Assembly: GCA_015680685.1 (NCBI GenBank)
Contig: MNCI01000001.1
Coordinates: 242,531-306,530 of the forward strand
DNA: 64,000 nucleotides
Reading direction: 5' to 3'
From: Gnetum montanum
Lineage: Eukaryota; Streptophyta; Gnetopsida; Gnetales; Gnetaceae
This document shows positions 48,211-58,356 of the stretch, piece by piece. The notes beneath the pieces are model-generated. The model was not told the DNA's origin. It saw nothing but the letters and a program-made list of their open reading frames with translations, and made no database searches. The position numbers were made by a program, and so were the translations under genes. Within the stretch, counting starts at the first letter, position 1; every line of letters begins with the position of its first letter.

Positions 48211-49308
48211 TTGGGGCCATTTGCAACCAAGATAGGATTCTAATCAAAACTAGAAAACATAGTGTATCAATTCAAGGAGTATGAAAGAACCATTTCTATT
48301 TCTACATCATTTATTAAGACACTTCACGAGTGAATGTCCCGACCTTCCATTTCAACTATTGTTTTTGATAATCCAATGTTAGTGAAACTTTTACCATCCT
48401 ATTTAGTGTATAAAGATACAAAGAAAATGCAAAAATTTGGAGTAAATGTAGCTATAGAAGTAGTCAATACTAAACCAAGAGGACTTTTAACCACAAAAGA
48501 TAACCTGATGCCAGTGATGCCACCAGCTCTTAACCCTCAATCAATAATTGTAGAAAAGATGATGATACTTAATTCAGAGTGCACAACTATTGATACTCTT
48601 ATTATTGATCCACTACATGTAATGCATGATGGAAAGTTCTTACATTTACCCATAGTAGACAAAGGTGGTTTTGTTGTGGCATGTATTGATGTATTACAAA
48701 CAACACATGTAGTAATAGCAACAACTGAGATTCATAGTTTTCTACAAGTATCCAACCATATGAAGCAAGTTGGAAATGCTAGAATTAGTAGTTTACATGA
48801 AGTGAATACTAAGAAGTAGAAATTTTTGGATTCAGTAGCGTTAGATCCAATAGTTGGCCATGATGATTCACATAGTAACACTTCAACAAGGTTGAATTCT
48901 GAGGTGTTAGAATCATGGAAAGATTCCCACACACTATCATGTGGAGGAAATATATTTGGGTTTAAATTGAAGGAGAGGAAAGGTCATATTCATAGGTTTA
49001 GTTGCACCATGGATAGTTTGTAGGATCTCATAACAATAATCAAACAAAAGATATGGGAAGAAGTTGATCCTACTACGATGTCCCAACTTCTACGTAAGGA
49101 TGATGAAGGTTACCAAATGTTATTAATAACAGATGGTGACCTTCTTACAATTATGAATTATGCCAGAGTAGCTAGTTTAAATGCATTGAGACTTCATTTG
49201 GACTATTCAAATGCTTCTTTCATAGAAGAAAAAGAAATCAAGTCATTTGTAATTCCTCAACCAGTTGTCTCTAATGACTTGAGTCTAGTACAAACAAAAA
49301 GATGACAA
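48211..49308 (+). pseudogene. Intronless-looking copy of a CBS-CBS-PB1 protein (CBSCBSPB family), C-terminal two thirds
   Basis: CBSCBSPB proteins of plants have CBS pairs (adenosyl-ligand sensing folds) and a PB1 interaction domain. One frame from 48,244 to 49,305 has only three stops: TGA 48,331, TAG 48,817 and TAG 49,021. Order: SFIKTLHE.MSRPSISTIV (family AFIDTLRERMFKPALSTII); a CBS domain YKDTKKMQKFGVN...RGLLTTKDNLM; the last CBS domain VEKMMILNSECTTIDTLIID, then PLHVMHDGKFLHLPIVDKGGFVVACIDVLQ; a linker KK.KFLDSVALDP; and PB1: FGFKLKERKGHIHRFSC, DDEGYQMLLITDGDLL, ALRLHLDYS. Two stops sit where the family has R (CGA) and Q (CAG), single C-to-T changes. The acidic OPCA loop D-D-E-G-D is D-D-E-G-Y. 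First CBS pair missing; similarity fades before 48,241. No intron interrupts it. Confidence 0.88.
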
Positions 49309-49455
49309 ACCTCATATACTACTGTGGTAGTTGAAGCTACTTTGGAATTTTTTTCTTAAAAAAAGGATCTCCTATTTGAAAATTTCAATCACACTGACTT
49401 AAAAATAAAAAATAAAAAAATGAGGAAGCAAATTTCCAAGAAGCCAAATAGCCAA
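49309..49455. other. Junction between the CBS-PB1 copy and element E
   Basis: The CBS-PB1 frame may continue as SYTTVVVEATLEFF to about 49,365, in the place of the C-terminal membrane segment of the family. An A-rich run (AAAAATAAAAAATAAAAAAA) follows at 49,400-49,420, and recognisable E integrase starts near 49,460 on the minus strand. The A-rich run could be the trace of a poly(A) tail but is impure. Confidence 0.4.
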
Positions 49456-49459
49456 TAAA

Positions 49460-49850
49460 GACCAAAAGACAAACCAATGGCTCCAAACATGCAAAGTATT
49501 GTAGGCTAGTAATATCCTACCATGAGGATCTAAATGATCATCCTTCTCCCAACATAATGGTCCTTACAATGAGCCTCATGTACATCTTAGAGGACTCAAA
49601 GTTGATTTATGTTGGGAACACACCATTATGCTAGGTCATCTATGCAACTCTTGTAGAGGTTACCCTTGATCTCCATTTACTGTTTGACCTAATGAAGAAA
49701 CTATTGCTTCTTCTTTTTGTTCTAATCCTGTGGCATCTTTTGAGTGATTAGATAGGAGAGTATGTTGTCATACTAGTTTTTTTCCTTGGAAGTTTGAGAA
49801 TTAATAGCATTAGAAAAGAGGAGTTCATTAGGAAATTGATTAGACAATGG
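49460..49850 (-). pseudogene. pol: Integrase zinc-binding domain of E
   Basis: Right to left on the minus strand: YDNILSYLITQKMPQD (family YADIVNYLVTGKIPPE), FLH.VK, EIKGNLYKSCIDDLA.WCVP (family DDPFLFRHCADQIIRRCVP), DVHEAHCKDHYVGRRMII, GYYWPTMF. This is the Athila-type H2C2 region. The two cysteines of the finger are no longer readable after PTMF, and the DDE core that should follow is absent; homology resumes only at 33,440 with the end of the core. Confidence 0.82.
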
Positions 49851-49869
49851 TCTCTCACCCACTTTGTTG

Positions 49870-50300
49870 TTCCATCTCAACCAAGACAACTAGTCAGCCA
49901 CCACATTCTTAGCTCCCTTCTAGTCAATAATTGTTTAGTCAAACTCCTAGAGGATCATTAGTCACCATATGACATTGGGTCTCACCTTTGGCTTGATCAT
50001 CAGGAGCTAGATGGCACTATGGTTGGTGTGTATAAAAAATTTGTATCTAAGCACATAGTGCCTAAATTTCTTTAATGCATACACCACTAACATAAGCTCC
50101 TTTTTAGTGGTAGTGTAGTTTAGTTGTGCATCCACAATGCTTATTCTTGCATAGTGGATGTAATACAAATATTTTTAATCATCCATATATGTAAGCACAA
50201 CCCCTATGGAATAATTGGATGCATCCATGATGATGTTGAATGGCCTAAACTAGTCTGGTGCTCATAGAATTAGAGTTTCTATGAGCTTCTACTTCAACAA
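49870..50300 (-). pseudogene. pol: RNase H of E
   Basis: The minus strand reads [36 protein letters not shown] (family [35 protein letters not shown]), then HTNHSAI (family YTDHAAL) and KGAKNVVADWLSWL (family KGVENVVADHLSRL). The catalytic D of TDH is now N. It follows RT directly, as in Athila polyproteins. Confidence 0.85.
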
Positions 50301-51080
50301 TTGGAATGCATTTTCACATTCCTTCGTCTAGACAAGCAGTGCATATTTCTTTGTAAATTCTACCAATGGCTTGGTGATCTTTGATATGTTTTCAATGAAG
50401 CACCTATAATAAATATTGTGTCTAATGAATGACCTCATGTATTTCACTATTTTGGGTTTTTTGGTTATTTCTTGGATGATCCTTATTTTCTCCGAGTCCA
50501 TATCAATCCCTTTTCTTTGAAATTTAATGCCCCAAGACAATGTTCTCTTGGACCATGAGGTGACTCTTTTTCCAATTGAACCTTAGCTTAATCTCCACAC
50601 ACCTTTTAAGCACCTGCTCAAGGTAGTCCAAAAATGTGGCCCCGTAGGTAGAGAAATCATCCATGGAGACTTCCATCTTGCTACCAATCTACTATTGGAA
50701 GATGCTCAAGACCAAACATCGAAATGTAAAGGGAGCATTTTACAAACCAAAAGGCATCTTTCTATATGCAAAATTCTTTCAAGAACTTGTGAATGTTGTC
50801 TTTGCCAAGTGTTCTAGTACAATCTGTATTTGGTTATAGCCATTATAACCATGCAAAAAGTTGTAGTAACAATGGCCTACAATGGTATCTATCTCTTGGT
50901 CCACAAATGGTAATGGAAAATGATCTTTGTAACAAACCATATTCAATAGCTAAAAGTCTATACAAACTCTCCACTTTCCTCCCTTCTTTTGCACAATAAC
51001 AAGTGGGCTAACCCACTCGCTATCCATAATGGAGTAAATGGACTAGCCTTGAGGAGTTTTATTGATCTCCTACTTGAGGA
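50301..51080 (-). pseudogene. pol: Reverse transcriptase of E (Athila-like)
   Basis: The minus-strand blocks in order are WVSPLVIVQKKGGKWRVCIDF, YKDHFPLPFVDQEIDTIVGH, LHGYNGYNQIQI, KTTFTSS.KNFAYRKMPFGL.NAPFTF, SKMEVSMDDFSTYGATF (catalytic M-D-D at 50,656-50,664, intact), VLKRCVEIKLRFNWKKSHLMV, ENIVLGH.IS, and the connection open at 50,328-50,540 (KGIDMDSEKIRIIQEI...VKYMRSFIRHNIYYRCFIENISKITKPLVEF). The DDFSxYG block and the FPLPFxDQxxDxxxG block are typical of Athila/Tat, not chromoviruses. Only about one stop per 40 codons. The plus-strand open frame at 50,793-50,999 is its shadow. Confidence 0.9.
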
Positions 51081-51689
51081 TCTACTTGAGATTTGGGTTC
51101 AAGTGTCTTTGTAGTTTTCTCTTTGGTTTGATAGAGGAATTTGTATAAATTTTGTGCTAGCATATCCTTGGATCAATTCTTGTTAACTCATGATATGACT
51201 AGGAAAATGTTGTTCGCCATTTGTTTCAACTTCTAATAATTACTTCTTTTGTACATGAGAAAGTATGACATTGATAATTATTGGCTCATCATTATTTAAC
51301 AACACATAGTCCATTTCCTCTGGTAGAGCCTTTAACTCAATAGGCTCTTGCTTGAAAGCTTCTAGGATCTCCAACTCTTCCCAATCAATTTTCCTTTATT
51401 CATCAAAGTGTTGGCAATGTATCTACTTCAACTTGTCCTTGTTATCAACATATGAACTTGTGAGGATCTCAATTGGTTCCATGCATATTACCAATCTAGC
51501 CTCATTATCTATGGTTAGCCACTAGGTACCCTCTTTTTTAGTGGCTACTACATATAGGAACCTCTAAATTTCTATTGTCTCTACATACTGATTGCATGCT
51601 TGAAGGGATGTGCCCTTGATGGTACATAATCTTTGCATACAATGGCATCTTGTATCACTATATGTGATGAACAAAAATTTCTTCTTCTC

Positions 51690-51900
51690 AATATTTTCAA
51701 ATTAATTTTCCTTAAAAATATCCAAGGAAAGATCTTGAATACTCAACCTAGCATCAATGGTGCTTAGCCATGCTCTCCCCATGATAATAGGAAACTCCCC
51801 TTTGCAATTCTCCACATGGAACATCAGGAAATCAACAGAATAGGACAATCCATAGACTATGGTTATAATATCTTCTACTAATCTCAAAGGAATGATGATG
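51690..51900 (-). pseudogene. Aspartic protease C-terminal half of E
   Basis: The 61-codon frame 51,702-51,887 reads VEDIITIVYGLSYSVDFLMFHVENCKGEFPIIMGRAWLSTIDARLSI. It corresponds to the family VEDVLVKVxxFxFPVDFVVLDMEED..IPIILGRPFLATxxAxIDV. The active-site D-[ST]-G segment would lie just right of it and is degraded. 51,081-51,690 is the decayed protease-RT linker. Confidence 0.8.
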
Positions 51901-52737
51901 GATTAGTCTACCATCTCCAATATGATGTTTCTCTTTTTTAATGAAGGTAGGTTCTAGGATTTGTATATTTCTTGTGAAATCAAGTTAACTCCAAAACCTG
52001 AACCCAAAAGAGCTTTACATGGTTCATTTCTAGTGATCTGCAAGTAAATAAGAGAACTCCCAATATTAGATCTCTTCTTGGGAAGATGGCTAACCTTGAT
52101 CCAATCTCTGAAGATGTGGGTAAACATGATAGTGTATAATTGGGAAGTTCTTTGGTTTGAAGGCTTCTCGATGGAACTTTCAAAGGTTGCGATAGCAAGG
52201 TTAACAACATAGGTGTTTGTGAGGACTTCATGATGCTATTGGTTCTAAAAAATGACCTTTTTCAAGGCTTGTATTAAGGAAGACTTAGCTAAGAAGCCAA
52301 TTGTAAGTTAACTATCCTTGTAGCATTTCTTTGCTTTGGCTAGGCAAGTATTTTACCCTACATGAATGGAATAGATGGTAGAAGAGTTGATGATGGTGGT
52401 GTAGGAGTAGATGGATGTTGAGAAGAATAGAAAGGAAATGGGGACTAACCTCTTGGAGAAGGTGCTTTGTAGTATTTTGAAGGTAGTATATTTTTGAAAA
52501 GTAAGTGTGACTTAAAAAGTCGCATGGAGAGATTGGCTACTAGATAGAGTATCCATAAGGATCAAGTTGACGATAAGGGTACTACTACCTCGGAGGTGGA
52601 ATTCCCCATGACTGTGGTTGTTGCCACTAGTGATATAACTCTAGAGGTTGAGGTGACACATCACTCAATTTTCAAGCTTATTTGTGGAATTACTATTGAT
52701 AGTTACCTTTTGGATAAGGAAACTATTTGAGAGCTTT

Positions 52738-54724
52738 CTACTTTGCCAATCTAGGATTTAGAGCATAAATACTAGATTCTTGTAGGTTTGACAATATAGG
52801 ATAATATCCATTGGGATGCTCACATCCATCATCATTAATTTCTAAATCTTCAACCTCCTCAACTACTATAGCTTTATCCTTATATTTATGATATTCTTGT
52901 TGAGCATCCTTCTTCTTTCTTCTTTCATGATCACTCTCTAGTTGATCTCTATGTTCCTCTGCAATCTTCAGAGTAGTTTGAAACTTCTCATCTAAAGAGT
53001 CCCACATATTATCAACCTTAGCTAATATTTTAGTAACAAATTTCAGAATTGACAAAGTTTTCCTTTGCACCACTTCATCAAGTGGTATTTTCTCCTCATT
53101 TTCGTAGAAATAAATCTCCATTTTTATGTATGGAGGAATCTTTGTTGTATTCTTTTACACTCTCTTATTTTTTAGCTCTTCTTCCTCTTTATCCACTTGC
53201 TCAATGAGCCTTTGAATCTAATGGGCCCTAAAACGTTTTTCTTGGGTGTAGACCCCAATGGTTCTTCTCCTTTCAGTTCTAATCCCATCTATGATATGGT
53301 GTAGTTGATCCTATTGAAAGTATCCATGGCTTAGAAATTGGTGCAACAAAGAGTAGTACCTACTCATGGTTGCATCCAAGGACTCATGAATGCCTTGTTT
53401 CCACCATTGGATTTGCCTCCTCAAATTGAACACTCTAGAGTACATTTGATATTTGTTGTTGAATAGCTCCAACATCATTCTCCATCACCAAATAGATTCT
53501 AGTTCTAAGGATTGATACCAACTTTCTACTTCCTTTATGAGTATTCTTGGGAATATTTTTAGCTTTTTCCATTAATTCTTCACATTTTATAATGCATAGA
53601 CATCATAGAAGGTTTGCAAATGATTCTATGGATCTAAATTATATGACCCTAAAACCTAGGGATATTGTTCATATCCAACCATTTAATGTAGCTATCCTTC
53701 AAGTGCCTAGTGAAAATTCTAATAGCCTCTAAAATATTTAACATATTTCTAGTAGCTAGTGGGGGTTCATCAAGTCATAATGATCTTTGTGGCCATTATC
53801 ATGGCCATGAGGCCTATGATGAATCATGTTATGATTTCATTCTCTATGATGCTCATGTCGTTGCTACTACTCATGCCCCTAGTCATTATTATCCCTATGG
53901 GATCTATGATCATTCCTATCTCACTATTCATCCCCATCACAATCTCTACTACTTCTTTAATGATCCTAGATTCTACTTCTCCTATCGAAGTTGAAAAAGG
54001 AAGATTCTGAGGATGATGATGAAGGCTAAGAGAAAGAAGAACAAACACTAGAGCAATGCCTACCACCTCCGTTTCTTTGGTTCCTACCCTAATCATCATG
54101 TTTATCTTTCTCCTGGTGCATATCATTGTTCCTACCTCTAGATGAAGGACTATGGTTACCATCTTTTGAGATTCCATGATTTTGAGACCTGTTCTTTCTA
54201 TCACCAAGTTTATCCATAGTTGACTACAACCATTGGTTAAGGGTCTCCCCATCAAAGAGAGGGGGAGAATTTGTGTATTTGAAGGCACCCAAAAAGAAGT
54301 CGTCACCTTCCTTGTGTGTTTGTAGGAATAAGTGGTTAGGAAACCTTTTGCCTTTTGAAACCTCATATCAAGCTTCCATTTTCCATTCTTTCTTCCATTG
54401 GGATTCTATGGGATCGTAATCCCAATAAACATGGTCTTGAACCTCATAATCAACATTAAGTTTGGCAATGTCCATCTTGATGAGATTGTTCAACAGTATC
54501 ACAGGAATAGATTGGTTAGAAGGCAACATGATGTTGCCTTCAATGTCCTTCCATTTTAGCTTCTTGTCATGATGTAGGATGAAGGTTAAATCCAAATTAT
54601 AAGCATTTGGATGAGTATATGTAACTTTGAACTGTTGGGGTACTTGTGTCTTTTGGCCTTCTTGTCTTTGATTGGATCTACTTATAAATGGTGGTTGAGA
54701 ATCTTTCCTATGATAAGAAGCCAT
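52738..54724 (-). pseudogene. gag: Gag region of E
   Basis: Three minus-strand open frames lie end to end. 54,368-54,724 begins MASYHRKDSQPPFISRSN, 150 bp after the primer site, and is the probable gag start. 53,824-54,366 contains FFLGAFKYTNSPPLFDGETLN (read in a neighbouring frame) and then a strongly Arg/Asp/His/Ser-rich stretch. 52,738-53,121 contains a charged coiled part (EEHRDQLESDHERRKKKDAQQEYHKYKDK) and CEHPNGYYPILSNLQES, matching the knuckle end HPKGQCPILSHLYE of A gag with its last Cys changed to Tyr. The link to A gag and the position identify it; the middle frame is unusual for gag and may be partly frameshifted. Confidence 0.65.
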
Positions 54725-54851
54725 ATTAGTGATTCTTCAAAAATAGTATGCATTTGTTGTTATAATTATCTTAATGGTTTAGCAGTAGTTTCCTTTACAA
54801 CATTGTTATATGTTTTCACTATCTTTCCTATGTAGCATACTTAGCTAACTA

Positions 54852-54872
54852 AAATCCCTAGTAACAGTGCCA
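54852..54872 (-). promoter_or_regulatory. tRNA-Asp-type primer binding site of E
   Basis: The minus strand reads TGGCACTGTTACTAGGGA one base after the 5' LTR end. It matches the plant tRNA-Asp complement TGGCGCCGTTGCCGGGGA apart from transitions, as for A. Confidence 0.85.
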
Positions 54873-54873
54873 A

Positions 54874-55701
54874 TGATGAGAAGCAAGTTGATCCTATGCC
54901 TAACCATATGAATCAAAAGCATTGCGCTAGTGATCTAGTCAAATTTCATGGATGTTAGTTCCTAAATGTGTCGAGACAAAGATAGCAACTTAGAGACGTG
55001 ATTGTTGTCTTCTTGGCTTTACTTGTGTAAGTGAAATTATATGGTTAAGTGTAAGCCAAGGCACATGATTTTTATTTGTACTTTTATATTTTATTTTATC
55101 TAATCTAAGTGGAAAAGAAAAGTAATGAATTGTAAATTTACTAATTAACTATCTAATTTCTTAATCTAACTATCCTAACATAAGCATCTAGGCCCACCTT
55201 CCATGAACATCCTAAACTTGTTATGAATGCTTTTGGGTTACCAAGTGTTAAGCTACTAGGTGTATCAAGTGATAACACTACTAGGATTACTAGGCATTAA
55301 CGGTATGTTCAAGGTGGTTGTACTTATGTGTGATTATTAGAGACATTAATTAACTAAATTCATGAATATAGAATGCATAAGTAATAAAGTACATAATGAA
55401 ACATTAAAATATTCTTCAGTGTTGCAAGGAATTCTTGGAATCTCATCTTTATTGTTAGCACACCAAAGTGTTTAGGTACATTGATGTTCAAATAAGGAAC
55501 TGTACAATCCTTGAAGTCCTACTATGAGCACTCAAAAAATATTCTAACTCTAATGTGTTGGGTAGATGCATTTATATGGACAAGACTAGACACTATATTG
55601 ACACATCTCCATTGATGCATCTAACCATGCATCAATGGGGATGCATTGATAGGACTACATTGGCACATGCCTATTGACACAGCATGTCACATGATTCATT
55701 A
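54874..55701 (-). repeat. 5' LTR of E (828 bp)
   Basis: On the plus strand it starts TGATGAGAAGCAAG and ends GATTCATTA (CA decayed to TA), followed by ATTAC. A minus-strand TATA box (CATATAAATGC) lies at 55,567-55,577, about 125 bp from the LTR start. The R-U5 part is about 690 bp. Confidence 0.92.
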
Positions 55702-55706
55702 ATTAC

Positions 55707-57253
55707 TATATTATTTTGCATAGTTTTAGCATGGTTTAGCAATTTATATGATATAGATGCCACTTGATGTATTTATGTTGATATGCAAGATTGAGATAGG
55801 GAGATAAGGAAGTAATTTGACTAGTCTTAAAGCTTAAATGTAGCCTTCTTATGATGTTTTTTGATCAAATGTCCTTGAACACTTAAGCCTTGATCTTTGA
55901 AAATGTTGACCATGTATCCTTAACACCATGGGATGGTCCAACTATCCTTAACCTTGACACCAAAAACATCACAGAATGATTCCTTAGTTGAATTCTCCAT
56001 TTCAAACCATAATGGTGAGGAGAATACATCAAAAACTAAGTTCCTTACTTGAACCTCAATTTTCCAAAGACATTATCAATTCCCTACAAGGCAACATGAA
56101 ATATTTCACATGACTCTGATTACATCTAATGTTAACATGTTTTCTCTTAGTGTTCTTTGCATCTACTTATAGGTTTGGATGAATAATTGACACTGATGAT
56201 CTTTGTAACTATAACAAGCAATCTTGTATGACCTATTATCTCTCTGTTTTTTTGAATCCTTAACGTATTATAAACTTTGCATAAATTTTTGAAACAAAGT
56301 ACAGATTTCTCATCCTCTACCAGTTGTAACCTATAATGGGTTGTATCTACTTGTTGTCTCATGTGGCCTTATGCAAATGTCTTGTAATCACATGTGTTCT
56401 TTGACTTTTTTTCATGTCCTCTTAGAGTTATGCTTGTAGGATGAAGCCTAAAGTCATCACAAGGGTACAACTCATCATAGCAGTGAGTTACCATGGAACC
56501 TCAATCCATGAGATTTAGTTAGCTTGTACAACTATGTCAGAAGTGCTTGTCTCACATCACTCCCATTACCCTCTCAAGCCATACCCTTGTAGCCAAATTA
56601 TAGTCCTCCTAACCATAATAACAACAAAGATCTTTATTTGACCTTCATACATCATGGCCATGTGACATCTCCTTTAACATGATCTACTAGTAAGTTCATT
56701 GAATGTAACACAAATCTTTCAATGAGAATACAAAATACAATTTAGCATTTGCAATGAAACCAAATTAAGGTTTCAACCATAAATAAAAGAAAAGGGAAGA
56801 AATAAAAATAATTATAAGAGGATAATGAATCCTAAATTCAAATCAATGGATCCAAAAAATAAAGGAAGAATCCTAGTGGTTAAAGAAGCCCAACAATAGA
56901 GTGCTAGTCCCTCTAACACATTATTAAGTAATCAACAATTGGAGCATGAAGCATGAAGATCTTTTTAACTGATTCATCTATTACTACCATGTCATGATCA
57001 TGATTTCAATATTTAAAATTCTTTGTTATCCCATGTAATTGTTCTTCAATAACCAATATGGCCTTTATCTCATCTCAAACTCATAAGATTCCATCGTGAT
57101 CTTATTTTACCATTGTGAGCACTCCATGGCATGGTTTGATTACTATGGAATCAAGTGTGGAGAGGGAGCATTGGTGATGAACTTGTAATTATGTTTCACA
57201 TTCTCTATTGATGTCTCTTAGGTTCATCCTCTAGCCATCAATAAAGAGGTCAA
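55707..57253 (+). other. B1 3' region right of E; no gene recognised
   Basis: It continues B1 after the E insertion and ends at the B1 3' LTR. The minus-strand open frame at 56,147-56,362 (71 codons) has no known domain. A weak purine tract (AATAAAGAGG, 57,238-57,249) precedes the LTR. Confidence 0.45.
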
Positions 57254-58356
57254 TGAAACACTACAAAGAAAATTCCTATTAAGCATAAAAGAGATCAAAG
57301 CCAAATTTATATTATAATTTCATGAGAATTTAAGGGTAAATATAATTGTTTATTTTTCCATCAAAAATCCTACTCCATGGCCCTATTCTTAAAAATTTTT
57401 CAATAATTTTTCAATGTGTAAGATGGAATTTGTAGTTTATAAGGTAAAACTTTCATTTATGCTAATGTGTATGGAATAACAAGCTAATAAGTTGCCAAAA
57501 TTGGCAACAAAAGCCCAAAAATGTTGGTCACACATATGTTGGATTTTAGGTCATGAAAATAGTCCAAATGTGTCATCACATTTGGCAAGAAAATTCAAAA
57601 TGTTGGTGGTTGATAGGTAGTAGTTTTTGGGTGGTGAAAGTACCAAGTACATTGGTATTTCATATCCAAAAGGTCAAAAACGTTGGTGTATCATATGTTG
57701 TAGATTTTAACCACCAAAATCTTCCAAAATGTTGCAAAATTTGGTTGTAATTATGGTAGAATCAATGAGCAATAAATCAAGGCAAACATAGCCTATTTAA
57801 ACCAAAATTTTCTTCATTGTAATGAGTTTTGAATTTTTGCAACTCTTTCAAACTTGAGATTTTTGAGAGAGAGGGAGATCTAAGATTCCATAGACATCTT
57901 CAAGAGCATATCATCAAAAGCACTAAGATCTTATTGAAAAATGAATAAAATAGACATATTTTGGAGGAATGTAGGACACACATGCCCATCCATAAACCTA
58001 ATTTTCATTGTCATTTTCAAGGGGCTATGAAAGAATTATAGTTTCAAATTTTGTACTTTCTAAGCCCTATATTTGCATAGCATTAATAAAATTCTTTTGT
58101 AGTGTTCAAGTTCATTTACTCACAATTTTTTGCAATTGCGTTTCAATGTAGGCTCTATTACTTATGTAGTTTCTCACTTATTTTTATTTTAATTTCTTTT
58201 TGATAACAAATCCTCCAAGTCTTCAAGTAATTAGAAAGACCATTTGATGTGCTCCAGATCCTTTTCTAAGTCCCACTGGATCTAAAGTTAAAATATTTTA
58301 TATAGGAGTTTTTCACCCTTTAGCATCAAATTTTTCCATTTCTATACTAGCCTATG
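57254..58356 (+). repeat. 3' LTR of B1 (1,103 bp)
   Basis: It starts TGAAACACTACAAAG and ends CATTTCTATA. It aligns with 16,501-17,603 throughout (see the 5' LTR). A TATA-like AGCCTATTTAAACC lies near 57,788. CTAGC follows, then C reverse transcriptase. Confidence 0.75.

Larger units (their letters stand above)
26894..55701 (-). mobile_element. Element E: Athila-like LTR retrotransposon, 28.8 kb including insertions, TSD ATTAC
   Basis: The 3' LTR (26,894-27,749) and 5' LTR (54,874-55,701) are direct repeats bounded by ATTAC at 26,889-26,893 and 55,702-55,706. The minus-strand order is 5' LTR, tRNA-Asp primer site, gag, protease, RT (MDDFSTYG, an Athila/Tat signature), RNase H, integrase N-terminus, inserted DNA, integrase C-terminus, extra ORF, polypurine tract, 3' LTR. 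Removing about 16 kb inserted at roughly 33.48-49.4 kb leaves about 13 kb, in line with Athila elements. The host DNA on both sides is B1. Confidence 0.92.
16501..58356 (+). mobile_element. Element B1: Tat-like gag-protease LTR retrotransposon, split by E
   Basis: The two LTRs (16,501-17,603 and 57,254-58,356, each 1,103 bp as delimited) lie in the same orientation. The candidate TSDs are ATAGC at 16,496-16,500 and CTAGC at 58,357-58,361, one mismatch. The joined flanks restore the C reverse transcriptase reading (FLxH..S..IIAFDPTKI), so B1 inserted into C pol. Without E (26,894-55,701) it is about 13 kb. It holds gag and protease only; no RT, RNase H or integrase was recognisable anywhere in its interior, so it looks non-autonomous or internally deleted. 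Terminal dinucleotides have decayed (TA at the 5' LTR start, TATA at both ends). Confidence 0.75.

Noticed and set aside
47801-49420. Helitron or Pack-MULE identity for the gene-capture block
   Set aside because: I could not find terminal inverted repeats, a 3' hairpin with CTRR, or a TSD, so no class is claimed.
50793-50999. Plus-strand 68-codon open frame
   Set aside because: Shadow of the E reverse transcriptase.
53547-54010. Plus-strand open frames rich in His, Met and Ile
   Set aside because: They are antisense to the Arg/Asp/His-rich part of E gag; the odd composition follows from that.
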